63,849 nucleotides of DNA from Promicromonospora sp. MEB111 (GTDB lineage: Bacteria > Actinomycetota > Actinomycetes > Actinomycetales > Cellulomonadaceae), in the NCBI RefSeq assembly GCF_030209445.1, contig NZ_JARVSD010000020.1, positions 1 to 63,849 of the forward strand, read 5' to 3'. This document shows, piece after piece, positions 49,291 through 57,666 of the stretch. Position 1 is the stretch's first letter; each line of letters starts with the position of its first letter. The notes beneath the pieces are model-generated. The model did not search any database, was not told the DNA's origin, and saw nothing but the letters and a program-made list of their open reading frames with translations. The translations under genes and the position numbers were made by a program.

Positions 49291-49703
49291 TGCGACGCGA
49301 ACGAGCGCGGTACCTGCCCGCCGTCCTGGCGGCGGCGCTGGTGCTGCCCGTCTCGGCGTGCTCGTCCGGGGAGAACGACCGGTGCGCCGAGGCGTTCGCC
49401 GAGGCGGCGACGTCGGTCGCCGGCGTGGTCTCGGCCGAGTGGGAGTGCAGCGACAACTTCGGGGGCGGCTGGCAGCGCGGCGACGTGGTGGTCTCGGCGA
49501 CCACCGAGGACGAGGCCGTCGAGGTGATGGACGGCGTGCTGCGGTCCATCGCCGCGGCGGGCGATCTCGAGGACTCCTGGGCCACCCCGCAGCAGTACTC
49601 GAACGAGGACGGTTCGATCGTCGTGGGCGCGAACGACCTCGGCTTCAACGGCCCGCCGACCGTCGGCGAGGTCCGCGAGCACTACGGCGTCACGCCGGGC
49701 TGA
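49287..49703 (+). CDS. Lipoprotein, paralogue B of the candidate immunity pair
   Basis: A 138-residue lipoprotein. The signal peptide ends in lipobox PVSACSS, so the mature domain is anchored on the outer face of the membrane. The mature part matches the preceding protein block by block (VSAEWECSDNFGGGWQRG, SWATPQQYSNEDGSIVVGA, EVREHYG). Overlap with the previous gene is 4 nt. Its placement after a lipase-like protein suggests protection of the cell surface from that enzyme or from the same enzyme of kin cells. This is inference. Confidence 0.78.
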   Translation: MMRRERARYLPAVLAAALVLPVSACSSGENDRCAEAFAEAATSVAGVVSAEWECSDNFGGGWQRGDVVVSATTEDEAVEVMDGVLRSIAAAGDLEDSWATPQQYSNEDGSIVVGANDLGFNGPPTVGEVREHYGVTPG

Positions 49704-49710
49704 CCAGACA

Positions 49711-49748
49711 CCGCGGGGCAGGACGCCGTCCGGCGTCCTGCCCCGCGG
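49711..49748. terminator. Perfect 17-bp hairpin between convergent operons
   Basis: Arms 49711-49727 and 49732-49748 are perfectly complementary with a 4-nt GTCC loop. It separates the lipoprotein gene (plus) from the alpha-glucosidase gene (minus). Confidence 0.85.
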
Positions 49749-49757
49749 GGCGTGCCG

Positions 49758-51524
49758 TCAGGCGCGCAGCCAGACCGTCGTGTCCGACGGCAGCTCACCC
49801 GAGGTCTCGTCGAGCTCGCCCGAGGCCACCAGCACCTGCGCCCCGGCGGGCAGCGCGAACGGCGACGCACCGAGGTTGGCGACCACGACGACGTCCGCCA
49901 CCCGCAGGGCGACGACGTCCGGGTGGTCGGTCAGGGAGTCGACCCACGCGAGCGCACCCGCGCCGAGGTTCTCGGCCCGGCGCAGGCCGAGCGCCGCCCG
50001 GTACATCTCGTAGGTGGAACCCTTCACGCCGTACTGCTGGTCGGCGGCGAGCTCGGCGTAGACGTCGGGCTGCGGCAGCCACGTCTTGCCCGTGGGGCCG
50101 AACCCGTTGCCCGGCGCGCCGCCGACCCACGGCAGCGGCACACGGCAGCCGTCGCGGCCCGGCTCGGCGCCGTTCGTGCGGAAGAACGACGGGTCCTGGC
50201 GCACGTCGTCGGGCAGGGCGGTGTGGTCGGGCAGGCCGAGCTCCTCACCCTGGTACATGTACGCCGAGCCCGGCAGGCCGAGCATGAGCAGCGTCGCGGC
50301 GCGGGCGCGGCGCAGGCCGAGCGCGGCGTCGGGCTGCGGGTCGGTGGCGCCGATGCCGTTGAGCTGACGGCCGCCGATCTCGTCCAGGCCGAAGCGCGAC
50401 GCGTGCCGCACGACGTCGTGGTTGGAGAGCACCCAGGTGGTGGGGGCGCCGACGGCCTCCATGGTGCTCAGGGAGGCGTTGACGACGGTGCGCACCGTCG
50501 CCGCGTCCCATGGCGCCGTGAGGAACGAGAAGTTGAACGCCTGGTGCATCTCGTCGGGGCGCACGTACCGGGCCAGGCGGCTCAGGGGCTCGACCCAGGC
50601 CTCGGCCACCAGGCAGCGGTCGCCGTCGTACTCGGCGAGGACCTTGTGCCAGGCGCGGTAGATGTCGTGCACGCCGTCCTGGTCGAACATCGGGCCGCGG
50701 TTGCCCGCGCCCGTGGAGCCGTCCTCGGGCGCGGCCGGGTCGGTGGCCTCCTCGACCGTGCCCTCGACCATGGCCACCTGGCCGTCCCAGTCGGGCAGGC
50801 CGGCGGCCTTGATCATGCCGTGCGCGACGTCGACGCGGAACCCGTCCACGCCCCGGTCGAGCCAGAACCGCAGCACGTCCTCGAACTCCGCGCGGACCTC
50901 GGGGTTGTCCCAGTTCAGGTCCGGCTGCGTGGAGTCGAAGAGGTGCAGGTACCACTGCGGGCCCAGCGGGCCGTCGTCCTCGCGCGGCGCGAGCCGCGTC
51001 CAGGCCGGGCCGCCGAAGATCGACTGCCAGTTGTTCGGTACCTCGTCGCCGGCCGGGCCGCGGCCGTCGCGGAACATGTACCGCTCGCGCTCGGCCGAGC
51101 CGGGGGCGGCGGCCAGTGCCTCCTGGAACCAGGCGTGCTGGTCGGAGGAGTGGTTGGGCACGAGGTCGACGATGACCTTCAGGCCGCGCTCGTGGGCGCC
51201 GGCGAGCATCTCGTCGAAGTCGGCGAGCGTGCCGAACAGCGGGTCGATGTCGCGGTAGTCGGCCACGTCGTAGCCGGCGTCCTTCTGGGGCGAGCGGTAG
51301 AACGGGCTCAGCCACACGGCGTCGACGCCGAGCTGGGCCAGGTGGTCGAGCTTGGCGGTGACGCCCGGCAGGTCGCCGGTCCCGTCGCCGTTCCCGTCCG
51401 CGAACGAGCGCGGGTAGACCTGGTAGATCACCGCGTCACGCCACCACTCGCCGCTGCCGGCGGGGGTGTGGACGGGGGCTCCGGCGGTGAGGTCGTCGGT
51501 GGTGATCGGGGCAGTGCTAGTCAC
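49758..51524 (-). CDS. GH13 alpha-glucosidase / oligo-1,6-glucosidase-type
   Basis: A 588-residue GH13 enzyme, cytosolic (no signal peptide), acting on alpha-glucosides such as maltose, isomaltose or trehalose-type sugars. GH13 regions are present: DLVPNHSS (region I), DGFRVDVAHG (nucleophile Asp, region II), LVAEAWVEP (acid/base Glu, region III) and VLSNHDVVRHASRF (transition-state Asp, region IV). VIYQVYPRSFADGNGDGTGD is the N-terminal start of the barrel. A GTG start lies downstream of a LacI-type operator. The adjacent lacI and malEFG-like genes form one sugar-use locus. Confidence 0.93.
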   Translation of the reverse strand: MTSTAPITTDDLTAGAPVHTPAGSGEWWRDAVIYQVYPRSFADGNGDGTGDLPGVTAKLDHLAQLGVDAVWLSPFYRSPQKDAGYDVADYRDIDPLFGTLADFDEMLAGAHERGLKVIVDLVPNHSSDQHAWFQEALAAAPGSAERERYMFRDGRGPAGDEVPNNWQSIFGGPAWTRLAPREDDGPLGPQWYLHLFDSTQPDLNWDNPEVRAEFEDVLRFWLDRGVDGFRVDVAHGMIKAAGLPDWDGQVAMVEGTVEEATDPAAPEDGSTGAGNRGPMFDQDGVHDIYRAWHKVLAEYDGDRCLVAEAWVEPLSRLARYVRPDEMHQAFNFSFLTAPWDAATVRTVVNASLSTMEAVGAPTTWVLSNHDVVRHASRFGLDEIGGRQLNGIGATDPQPDAALGLRRARAATLLMLGLPGSAYMYQGEELGLPDHTALPDDVRQDPSFFRTNGAEPGRDGCRVPLPWVGGAPGNGFGPTGKTWLPQPDVYAELAADQQYGVKGSTYEMYRAALGLRRAENLGAGALAWVDSLTDHPDVVALRVADVVVVANLGASPFALPAGAQVLVASGELDETSGELPSDTTVWLRA

Positions 51525-51560
51525 GTGTCGCGTCCTCAGGGGTCGGGAAAGGGGGCTGTA

Positions 51561-51577
51561 ACGCTTGCTGCAAGCGT
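51561..51577. promoter_or_regulatory. LacI-type operator upstream of the alpha-glucosidase gene
   Basis: ACGCTTGCTGCAAGCGT is a perfect 8-bp dyad around a central T, typical of LacI/GalR operators. It lies 37 nt before the GTG of the glucosidase gene. The half-site GCAAGCG recurs at 52711-52717 before the sugar importer, so both should answer to the regulator encoded between them. Confidence 0.75.
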
Positions 51578-51614
51578 ACGGGAGGAATCGCGCCCGATCG
51601 GACAGTGTGCTGCG

Positions 51615-52664
51615 TCAGACAGCGGCGTGCGGCGCCGCCCCGGTCGAGCCCCGCACCACCAGCTCGGGGGTGAACAGCAGCTCCGAACGGGGCGCGCGCT
51701 CGCCGTGGATCTCGGTGAGCAGGGCGCTCACGGCCGCATGCGCCATGTCGGCCACGGGCTGGCGCACCGTCGTCAGCGGCGGGTCGGTGAACGCCACCAG
51801 GGGCGAGTCGTCGTAGCCGACCACGCTCACGTCGTCGGGCACGGACAGGCCGCGGGCGTGCGCCGCCCGTACGGCGCCGAGCGCCATCAGGTCGGACCCG
51901 CAGACCACGGCGGTGTGCCCGGAGTCGAACAGCTCGCCGGCCGCGGCCTGGCCGCCCTCCAGCGTGTAGAGGGTGAGGCTGACGTGCTCCCGCGCCTCCT
52001 GCTCGGTGGCGGCCAGGCCGTGCCGCAGGAGCTGCGCCACGAACGCCTCGATCTTGCGCTTGGCCGGCACGAACCGGTCCGGGCCGATCGCCATGCCGAT
52101 GCTGCGGTGGCCCAGTGCCACCAGGTGCCGCACCGACAGCTCGATGCTGGCGGCGTCGTCCGGCGAGACGAAGGGGGCGTCGATGCCCTCGGCGTAGCCG
52201 TTGATCAGCACGATCGGCAGGCCGCGGCCGCGCAGCCGCTGGTAGCGCTCGGTCGACGCCCGCGTGTCGGCGTGCTTGCCGGAGACGAAGACGATGCCGT
52301 CCACGGCATGGTCGATGAGCGTCTCGACGTACTCGTCCTCGGTGGTGCCGCCCGGCGACTGGGTGCACAGCAGCGGCGTGTAGCCGCGCGACGCGAGCTG
52401 CGACTCGATGGCCTGCGCGAACGCGGGGAACACCGGGTTGGACAGCTCGGGGACCACCAGGCCGATGAGGCCGGCGGGGCGGGCGCGCAGCGCGGACGGC
52501 CGCTCGTAGCCGAGCACGTCCAGGGCGGCGAGCACCGCCTGGCGGGTCTCGCCCGCCACGCCGGGCTTGCCGTTGAGCACGCGCGACACGGTCGCGGTGG
52601 AGACCCCTGCCTGTTCGGCGAGGTCGGTCAGTCGGGTGCGCACGCCTGGCAGCCTAGGCGACAT
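51615..52664 (-). CDS. LacI-family sugar regulator
   Basis: A 349-residue LacI/GalR repressor. The N-terminal HTH (LTDLAEQAGVSTATVSRVLN, hinge YERPSALRARPAGLIGLV) is followed by a periplasmic-binding-like sensor (PELSNPVFPAFAQAIESQL, DGIVFVSGKHADT, VVGYDDSPLVAFTDPPLTTV). The ATG at 52664 has GAAGGA 6 nt upstream. A later GTG at 52643 is possible. It lies between its two presumed targets. The inducer is probably an alpha-glucoside. Confidence 0.92.
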   Translation of the reverse strand: MSPRLPGVRTRLTDLAEQAGVSTATVSRVLNGKPGVAGETRQAVLAALDVLGYERPSALRARPAGLIGLVVPELSNPVFPAFAQAIESQLASRGYTPLLCTQSPGGTTEDEYVETLIDHAVDGIVFVSGKHADTRASTERYQRLRGRGLPIVLINGYAEGIDAPFVSPDDAASIELSVRHLVALGHRSIGMAIGPDRFVPAKRKIEAFVAQLLRHGLAATEQEAREHVSLTLYTLEGGQAAAGELFDSGHTAVVCGSDLMALGAVRAAHARGLSVPDDVSVVGYDDSPLVAFTDPPLTTVRQPVADMAHAAVSALLTEIHGERAPRSELLFTPELVVRGSTGAAPHAAV

Positions 52665-52708
52665 GCGGTTCCTTCGTCCTGGGTGTTTACCGGGTGTCGG
52701 ATGCCGGG

Positions 52709-52771
52709 TTGCAAGCGATGCTGAAACTTTATCGCAACTTCTTGCACAATCGGCCGACAGCGCCGTACGGT
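52709..52771 (+). promoter_or_regulatory. Sugar-importer promoter with LacI half-sites
   Basis: TTGCAC (52742-52747) and TACGGT (52766-52771) form a -35/-10 pair with an 18-nt spacer. Upstream, TTGCAAGCGATGC (52709-52721) and ATCGCAACTTCTTGC (52731-52745) carry GCAAGCG-like half-sites matching the operator at 51561. The expected leader to the ATG at 52825 is about 47 nt. Confidence 0.55.
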
Positions 52772-52824
52772 TCGGGCATCGAAACCCAGGCCCGACGTCG
52801 GGCCGCGAACCATCGGGAGTGACG

Positions 52825-54048
52825 ATGCGACGGAGCATCCTGACCGCCGCTGTCCTGACCACGACGCTGGCGCTGGCCGCCTGCTCGGGCGGCGCAGAGG
52901 ATCAAGCAGGCGGCGAGGAGTCCGCCCCGCCGAGCGGCGAGGGCGCCACCCTCACCGTGTGGGTCGACGAGACCCGCCAGGCCGCCGTGGAGGAGGCCGC
53001 CACCGGCTTCGAGGAGGCCACGGGCGCGCAGGTGGAGGTGGTCCTGAAGAACTTCGAGGACATCCGCCCCGACTTCCTGGCCCAGGTGCCCACGGGCAAG
53101 GGCCCGGACATCACCGTCGGCGCCCACGACTGGCTGGGTGAGCTCACGACCAACGGCGTGGTGGCCCCGATCGAGCTCGGCGACGCGGCCGACGCCTTCG
53201 AGCCGGTCTCCGTCTCGGCCTTCACGCAGGACGGCCAGGTCTACGGCCTGCCCTACGCCGTGGAGAACATCGCGCTCATCCGCAACACGGAGCTCGCCCC
53301 GGAGGCGCCCGCCACCTGGGACGACGCGATCGCGGCCGGCAAGGACGCCGGCACCAAGTACCCGCTGCTGATCCAGACCTCCACCGAGGGTGACCCCTAC
53401 ACCTTCTACCCGCTGCAGACGTCGTTCGGCGCCCCGGTCTTCGAGCAGAACGAGGACGGCTCGTACAAGCCCGAGCTCGCGCTCGGTGGCGAGGGCGGCA
53501 CCGCGTTCGCCGAGTGGCTCGCCGATCAGGGCGACGCCGGCAACCTGAGCACCGACGTCACCTACGACATCGCGCTGGCGGCCTTCGCCAAGGGCGAGTC
53601 GCCGTTCATCGTGGGCGGCCCGTGGATGCTGGAGTCGTTCGGCGACCTCGACCTGGCGATCGACCCGATCCCGAGCGCCGGCGGCGAGCCCGCCCAGCCG
53701 TTCGTGGGCGTGGCCGGGTTCTACGTGAGCGCGCAGAGCGAGAACGCGCTGCTCGCGAACGACTTCCTGGTCAACTACATGGCCACCCCCGAGGCGCAGC
53801 TCGCCCTGTACGAGGCGGGCGACCGTCCGCCGGCCCTCATCGAGGCCGCCGACACCGCCTCCGAGGACCCGATCACCGCGGGCTTCCGTGAGGTCGGCGC
53901 CGACGCCGTCCCGATGCCGTCGCTGCCCGAGATGGGCGCCGTGTGGGCGTACTGGGGCGTGACCGAGGCCGCGATCGTCTCCGGCAAGTCCGACCCGGCG
54001 AAGGCCTGGGACAAGATGGTCGCCGACATCCAGGGCGAGATCGGTTGA
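52825..54048 (+). CDS. malE: Maltose-type ABC transporter substrate-binding lipoprotein
   Basis: A 407-residue MalE-like solute-binding protein. Lipobox LALAACSG ends the signal peptide, followed by an acidic Gly/Glu linker and the family-1 fold (LTVWVDETRQAAVEEAATGF, GPDITVGAHDWLGEL, YGLPYAVENIALIRN, FIVGGPWMLESFG). Ligands are expected to be maltose/maltodextrins or another alpha-glucoside, matching the neighbouring GH13 enzyme. A GGGAG site precedes the ATG. Its stop overlaps the permease start. Confidence 0.9.
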   Translation: MRRSILTAAVLTTTLALAACSGGAEDQAGGEESAPPSGEGATLTVWVDETRQAAVEEAATGFEEATGAQVEVVLKNFEDIRPDFLAQVPTGKGPDITVGAHDWLGELTTNGVVAPIELGDAADAFEPVSVSAFTQDGQVYGLPYAVENIALIRNTELAPEAPATWDDAIAAGKDAGTKYPLLIQTSTEGDPYTFYPLQTSFGAPVFEQNEDGSYKPELALGGEGGTAFAEWLADQGDAGNLSTDVTYDIALAAFAKGESPFIVGGPWMLESFGDLDLAIDPIPSAGGEPAQPFVGVAGFYVSAQSENALLANDFLVNYMATPEAQLALYEAGDRPPALIEAADTASEDPITAGFREVGADAVPMPSLPEMGAVWAYWGVTEAAIVSGKSDPAKAWDKMVADIQGEIG

Positions 54049-55607
54049 TGTACTCACCGGTGACCCGGGGCTCCGGCTGGAGCCCCGGGTTTCTCGTCAA
54101 GCTCGTCCTCATCGCCCTGGTGGACGCCCTGGGCGTCTACGCCGTGCTGGCCGCGTGGGGCGCCGAGTCCTGGGGCGTGCTGGCCGCCATGGTGGCGCTG
54201 CTGCTCGTGGCCAACTGGGCCTACTTCTCCAAGCGCGCCCTGCCGCTCAAGTACATCCTGCCGGGCCTGGCCTTCCTGCTCGTCTACCAGGTGTACGTGG
54301 TGGCCTACACGGGCTATGTCGCGTTCACCAATTACGGCGACGGGCACAACAGCACCAAGGAGCAGGCCATCGAGGCCCTCCTGGTGCAGAACGAGCGCCG
54401 GGTCGAGGGCTCGCCCTCCTCGCCGCTGACGGTCGTGGCCGACGGCGACACGCTCGGCTTCGCCGTCGTCTCGCCCGACGGCGCCGTCCAGGCCGGCACC
54501 GCCGACCAGCCGCTGCAGGCCGTGGACGGCGCGACCGTCGACGCCGGCCGCGTCACCGCGCTGCCCGGCTACGACGTGCTGGACTACGCCGCGGTCCTGG
54601 AGCGGCAGCAGGAGGTCACCGAGCTGCGCGTCCCCGTCTCGGACGACCCGAACGAGGGCTCGGTCCGCACGCAGGACGCTCGCACCGGCTATGTCTTCAC
54701 CTCCACGCTGGAGTACGACGCGGCGTCGGACACCATGACCGACACCACCACCGGGGTGACGTACACGCCCAACGACGACGGCCAGTTCGAGGCCGCGGAC
54801 GGCACCACGCTCCCCGTGGGCTGGCGCGTGCTGGTGGGGCTGGACAACTTCGTCACCGCGTTCGGCGACGACCGCTACGCCGGGCCGTTCGGCAAGATCC
54901 TGGTGTGGACGTTCGCGTTCGCCGTGCTCTCGGTGGCCTCCACGTTCCTGCTCGGGCTGTTCCTGGCGATCGCGTTCAACGACGCACGCCTGCGCGGCCG
55001 CCGGGTCTACCGGACGCTCGTGATCCTGCCGTACGCGATCCCGGGGTTCCTCGCGGCCCTGCTGTGGTCCGGCATGCTGAACCGGTCCTACGGGTTCGTC
55101 AACGAGGTGCTGCTGGGCGGGGCGTCGATCCCGTGGCTCACCGACCCGGTGCTCGCCAAGCTGGCGGTGCTCGGCGTGAACCTGTGGCTCGGCTTCCCGT
55201 ACATGTTCCTGATCTGCACGGGCGCGCTGCAGTCCCTGCCGACCGACGTGCTGGAGGCCGCGAAGATCGACGGCGCGGGCCGCTGGCGCACGTGGCGCTC
55301 GATCACGCTGCCGCTGCTCCTGGTCGCGACGGCGCCGCTGCTCATCTCGTCGTTCGCGTTCAACTTCAACAACTTCACGCTGATCTACATGCTCACGGGC
55401 GGCGGCCCGCGATTCGACGACGCCTCGGTGCCGCTCGGGCACACCGACATCCTCATCTCGATGGTCTACTCGGTGTCCGGGCTCGACGGGACGGCGGCCA
55501 AGGACTACGGCCTGGCCAGCGCCCTGTCGATCGTGATCTTCGTGGTGGTCGCGACCATCTCCGCCCTCGCGTTCCGGCGCACCCGATCGCTCGAGGAGAT
55601 CGCCTGA
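54048..55607 (+). CDS. malF: Maltose-type ABC permease MalF, with large extracytoplasmic loop
   Basis: A 519-residue permease. Three helices (residues about 15-100) are followed by a soluble loop of about 170 residues (105-280), comparable to the P2 loop of E. coli MalF that contacts the binding protein. Five further helices follow. The EAA loop that docks the ATPase reads LEAAKIDGAGRWRTWRSITL. NNFTLIYMLTGGGP is typical of MalF C-termini. It is coupled to malE and malG by single-base overlaps (TGATG). Confidence 0.92.
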   Translation: MYSPVTRGSGWSPGFLVKLVLIALVDALGVYAVLAAWGAESWGVLAAMVALLLVANWAYFSKRALPLKYILPGLAFLLVYQVYVVAYTGYVAFTNYGDGHNSTKEQAIEALLVQNERRVEGSPSSPLTVVADGDTLGFAVVSPDGAVQAGTADQPLQAVDGATVDAGRVTALPGYDVLDYAAVLERQQEVTELRVPVSDDPNEGSVRTQDARTGYVFTSTLEYDAASDTMTDTTTGVTYTPNDDGQFEAADGTTLPVGWRVLVGLDNFVTAFGDDRYAGPFGKILVWTFAFAVLSVASTFLLGLFLAIAFNDARLRGRRVYRTLVILPYAIPGFLAALLWSGMLNRSYGFVNEVLLGGASIPWLTDPVLAKLAVLGVNLWLGFPYMFLICTGALQSLPTDVLEAAKIDGAGRWRTWRSITLPLLLVATAPLLISSFAFNFNNFTLIYMLTGGGPRFDDASVPLGHTDILISMVYSVSGLDGTAAKDYGLASALSIVIFVVVATISALAFRRTRSLEEIA

Positions 55608-56491
55608 TGAGCGCAAGGACAGCACCCTTCGTCCGCCGTCCGGGCCACCGCGCCCGCTGGTTCTCCGAGATCGGCTGGCGCCACCTGGTCGGCATCCTCG
55701 CCGTGGCCTACGCGGGCTTCCCGCTGGTCTACGTCGTCTCCGCCTCGCTGGCCGACGGCGGCACGCTCACCGGCTCCAACGAGCTGTTCGCCTCGGTGTC
55801 GGGGGCCAACTACGTGGCGCTCGGCGGCACGCGGTTCTGGACCTGGATGGCCAACACCCTGGTGGTGGCGGTCGCGACGGGCGCCGGGACGGTGCTCATG
55901 GGCGCCGCCGCCGCGTACGCCTTCTCGCGGTTCCGGTTCAGCGGACGCCGGGTGGGGCTCACCGCCCTGCTCGTGATCCAGATGTTCCCGCAGATGCTGG
56001 CCTTCGTGGCGATCTTCCTGCTGCTCATCTCGCTCGGCAACGTGGTGCCGGGCCTGGGCCTGGACTCCAAGCTCTCGCTGATCTGCGTGTACCTGGGCGG
56101 CGCCCTCGGCGTGAACACGTTCCTCATGTACGGGTTCTTCAACACCGTGCCGCGCGAGATCGACGAGGCCGCGAAGATCGACGGCGCCTCGCACGCCCAG
56201 ATCTACTGGACCATCGTGCTGCGCCTGACCGCGCCGATCCTCGCCGTGGTGGGCCTGCTCAGCTTCATCAGCACGTTCGGCGAGTTCATCATCGCGCGCG
56301 TGCTGCTGCAGTCGGAGGAGAACTGGACCCTCGCCGTGGGGCTCTACGGCTGGGTGTCGTCGCTGCAGGACGCCAACTGGGGCCTGTTCACGGCGGGCGC
56401 CGTGGTCTCGGCCCTGCCGGTGCTGGCGCTGTTCCTGTTCCTGCAGAAGTACATCGTGGGCGGGCTGACTGCGGGCTCCGTCAAGGGCTGA
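55607..56491 (+). CDS. malG: Maltose-type ABC permease MalG
   Basis: A 294-residue permease with six helices, partner of MalF. The EAA loop is IDEAAKIDGASHAQIYWTIV, and MFPQMLAFVAIFLLLISL and KYIVGGLTAGSVKG are conserved blocks. No ATPase gene follows, so the importer probably uses a shared MsmK/MalK-type ATPase encoded elsewhere, as is usual in actinobacteria. Confidence 0.93.
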   Translation: MSARTAPFVRRPGHRARWFSEIGWRHLVGILAVAYAGFPLVYVVSASLADGGTLTGSNELFASVSGANYVALGGTRFWTWMANTLVVAVATGAGTVLMGAAAAYAFSRFRFSGRRVGLTALLVIQMFPQMLAFVAIFLLLISLGNVVPGLGLDSKLSLICVYLGGALGVNTFLMYGFFNTVPREIDEAAKIDGASHAQIYWTIVLRLTAPILAVVGLLSFISTFGEFIIARVLLQSEENWTLAVGLYGWVSSLQDANWGLFTAGAVVSALPVLALFLFLQKYIVGGLTAGSVKG

Positions 56492-56499
56492 GACGCGGG

Positions 56500-56874
56500 T
56501 CAGGGGGTGACGCGGGCCCGCTCCTCGTGGCGGGTCCGCGCGGCCTCGATGTCGGGGACGTGCTGCTCGGCCCAGAGCCGTACGGCGCGGAGCGGCACGA
56601 GGAGGGTGCGCCCCAGCGGCGTGAGGGCGTACTCGACGCGTGGCGGGTTCTCGGCGTACTCGTGCCGGCTGATCAGACCGTCGACCTCGAGGGAGCGGAG
56701 CGTCTCGGTCAGCACCTTCGGGGTGATGCCCTGGATGTGTGCCTTGAGGTCGGTGAAGCGACGGGGGCCGTCGTCCAGGGCGTTGACGACGAACACCGTC
56801 CACCGGGCGCCGATGCGGTGGAGCACGGTCCGGCTCGGGCACGTCGCCGCCATCACGTTGTAGGCCTGGCCCAT
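56500..56874 (-). CDS. HxlR-family regulator
   Basis: A 124-residue HxlR-type winged-helix regulator: CPSRTVLHRIGARWTVFVVN, the wing region DGPRRFTDLKAHIQGITPKV and RHEYAENPPRVEYALTPLGR. C13 may be a redox-sensing cysteine, as in several HxlR proteins. I chose the ATG at 56874 (GGGAG site) because a perfect palindromic operator lies just upstream of it. The longer form from 56916 would encode that operator. It is divergent from an SDR gene, its likely target. Confidence 0.88.
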   Translation of the reverse strand: MGQAYNVMAATCPSRTVLHRIGARWTVFVVNALDDGPRRFTDLKAHIQGITPKVLTETLRSLEVDGLISRHEYAENPPRVEYALTPLGRTLLVPLRAVRLWAEQHVPDIEAARTRHEERARVTP

Positions 56875-56896
56875 CGCAGCTCCCAGTTCCGTTGAA

Positions 56897-56908
56897 GATA
56901 CCGGTATC
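56897..56908. promoter_or_regulatory. GATACCGGTATC operator between hxlR-like and SDR genes
   Basis: A perfect 12-bp palindrome lies in the divergent gap, and a further half-site CATACCG follows at 56914-56920. HxlR proteins bind dyads of this GTAN/TAC type next to their own gene. The site can control both directions. Confidence 0.7.
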
Positions 56909-56950
56909 AAATCCATACCGTGGTCCCGATCCTACGAGAGGGAGTGCGAG

Positions 56951-57655
56951 ATGGAACGGGTTCTGGTCATCGGCGGCGCACGGGCGCTGGGGGCGGCAGT
57001 CGCACGGCGCGCGGCGGCCGACGGGTACGAGGTGGTGGTCGGCGCGCGAGACCTGGCTGCCGCCGAGGCGCTGGCGCACGAGATCGGCGCGACCGCGGTG
57101 CGCGTGGACCTGCAGGACGAGACGACGATGGCGGCCGCGGCCGCTCGGCTCACGGACGGGATCGACCACGTCGTGACCACCGGTTCGGCGCCGCACGACG
57201 TCCGGGCGGCCGAGCTGGACCACGACAAGCTGGTGGCCGCGTTCACCGCGAAGGTGATCGGGCCGATGCTGGTCGCCAAGCACCTCGGGCCGGTGCTGCG
57301 GCCGAACGGGTCGATCGTGCTGTTCTCCGGGGTCGTCGGGTGGCGGCCGGGACCCGGTTCACTGGTCAAGGGCGTGACCAACGGCGCCGTCGAGCACCTC
57401 GCCCGTCATCTCGCGGCCGACCTCGCCCCGGTGCGGGTCAACGCCGTCTCGCCCGGCGTGGTCGACTCCGGCGCCTGGGATCGGCTGGGCGAGGGCAAGG
57501 CCGGCCTGCTGAGCCGGAGTGCCGCCGGGACGCTGGTCGGCCGGCACGGCGAGGTGGACGACGTCGTCGACGCGGTGATGTGGCTGCTCCGGGCCGGGTT
57601 CGTGTCCGGCGAGACGATCCACGTCGAGGGCGGCGCCCGCCACCGGACCGCCTGA
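56951..57655 (+). CDS. Short-chain dehydrogenase-like protein lacking the YxxxK motif
   Basis: A 234-residue Rossmann-fold SDR. VLVIGGARALGAAVARRAAA binds NAD(P), and LAPVRVNAVSPGVVDSGAW and the C-terminal GFVSGETIHVEGGARH are normal. The catalytic YxxxK is replaced: the aligned segment reads GSLVKGVTNGAVEHL, putting Lys and Asn where Tyr and Lys are expected, though a Ser precedes in LFSGVVG. It may be a non-canonical reductase or a binding protein. A GAGAGGGAG site precedes the ATG. It is divergent from the HxlR gene across a shared operator. Confidence 0.85.
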   Translation: MERVLVIGGARALGAAVARRAAADGYEVVVGARDLAAAEALAHEIGATAVRVDLQDETTMAAAAARLTDGIDHVVTTGSAPHDVRAAELDHDKLVAAFTAKVIGPMLVAKHLGPVLRPNGSIVLFSGVVGWRPGPGSLVKGVTNGAVEHLARHLAADLAPVRVNAVSPGVVDSGAWDRLGEGKAGLLSRSAAGTLVGRHGEVDDVVDAVMWLLRAGFVSGETIHVEGGARHRTA

Positions 57656-57666
57656 TCGCGGGCCTG

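Noticed and set aside
46626-49703. A complete type VII secretion system in the window
   Set aside because: No EccC/FtsK-type ATPase, EccB, EccD or mycosin gene is present; only a substrate-like protein and neighbours are seen.
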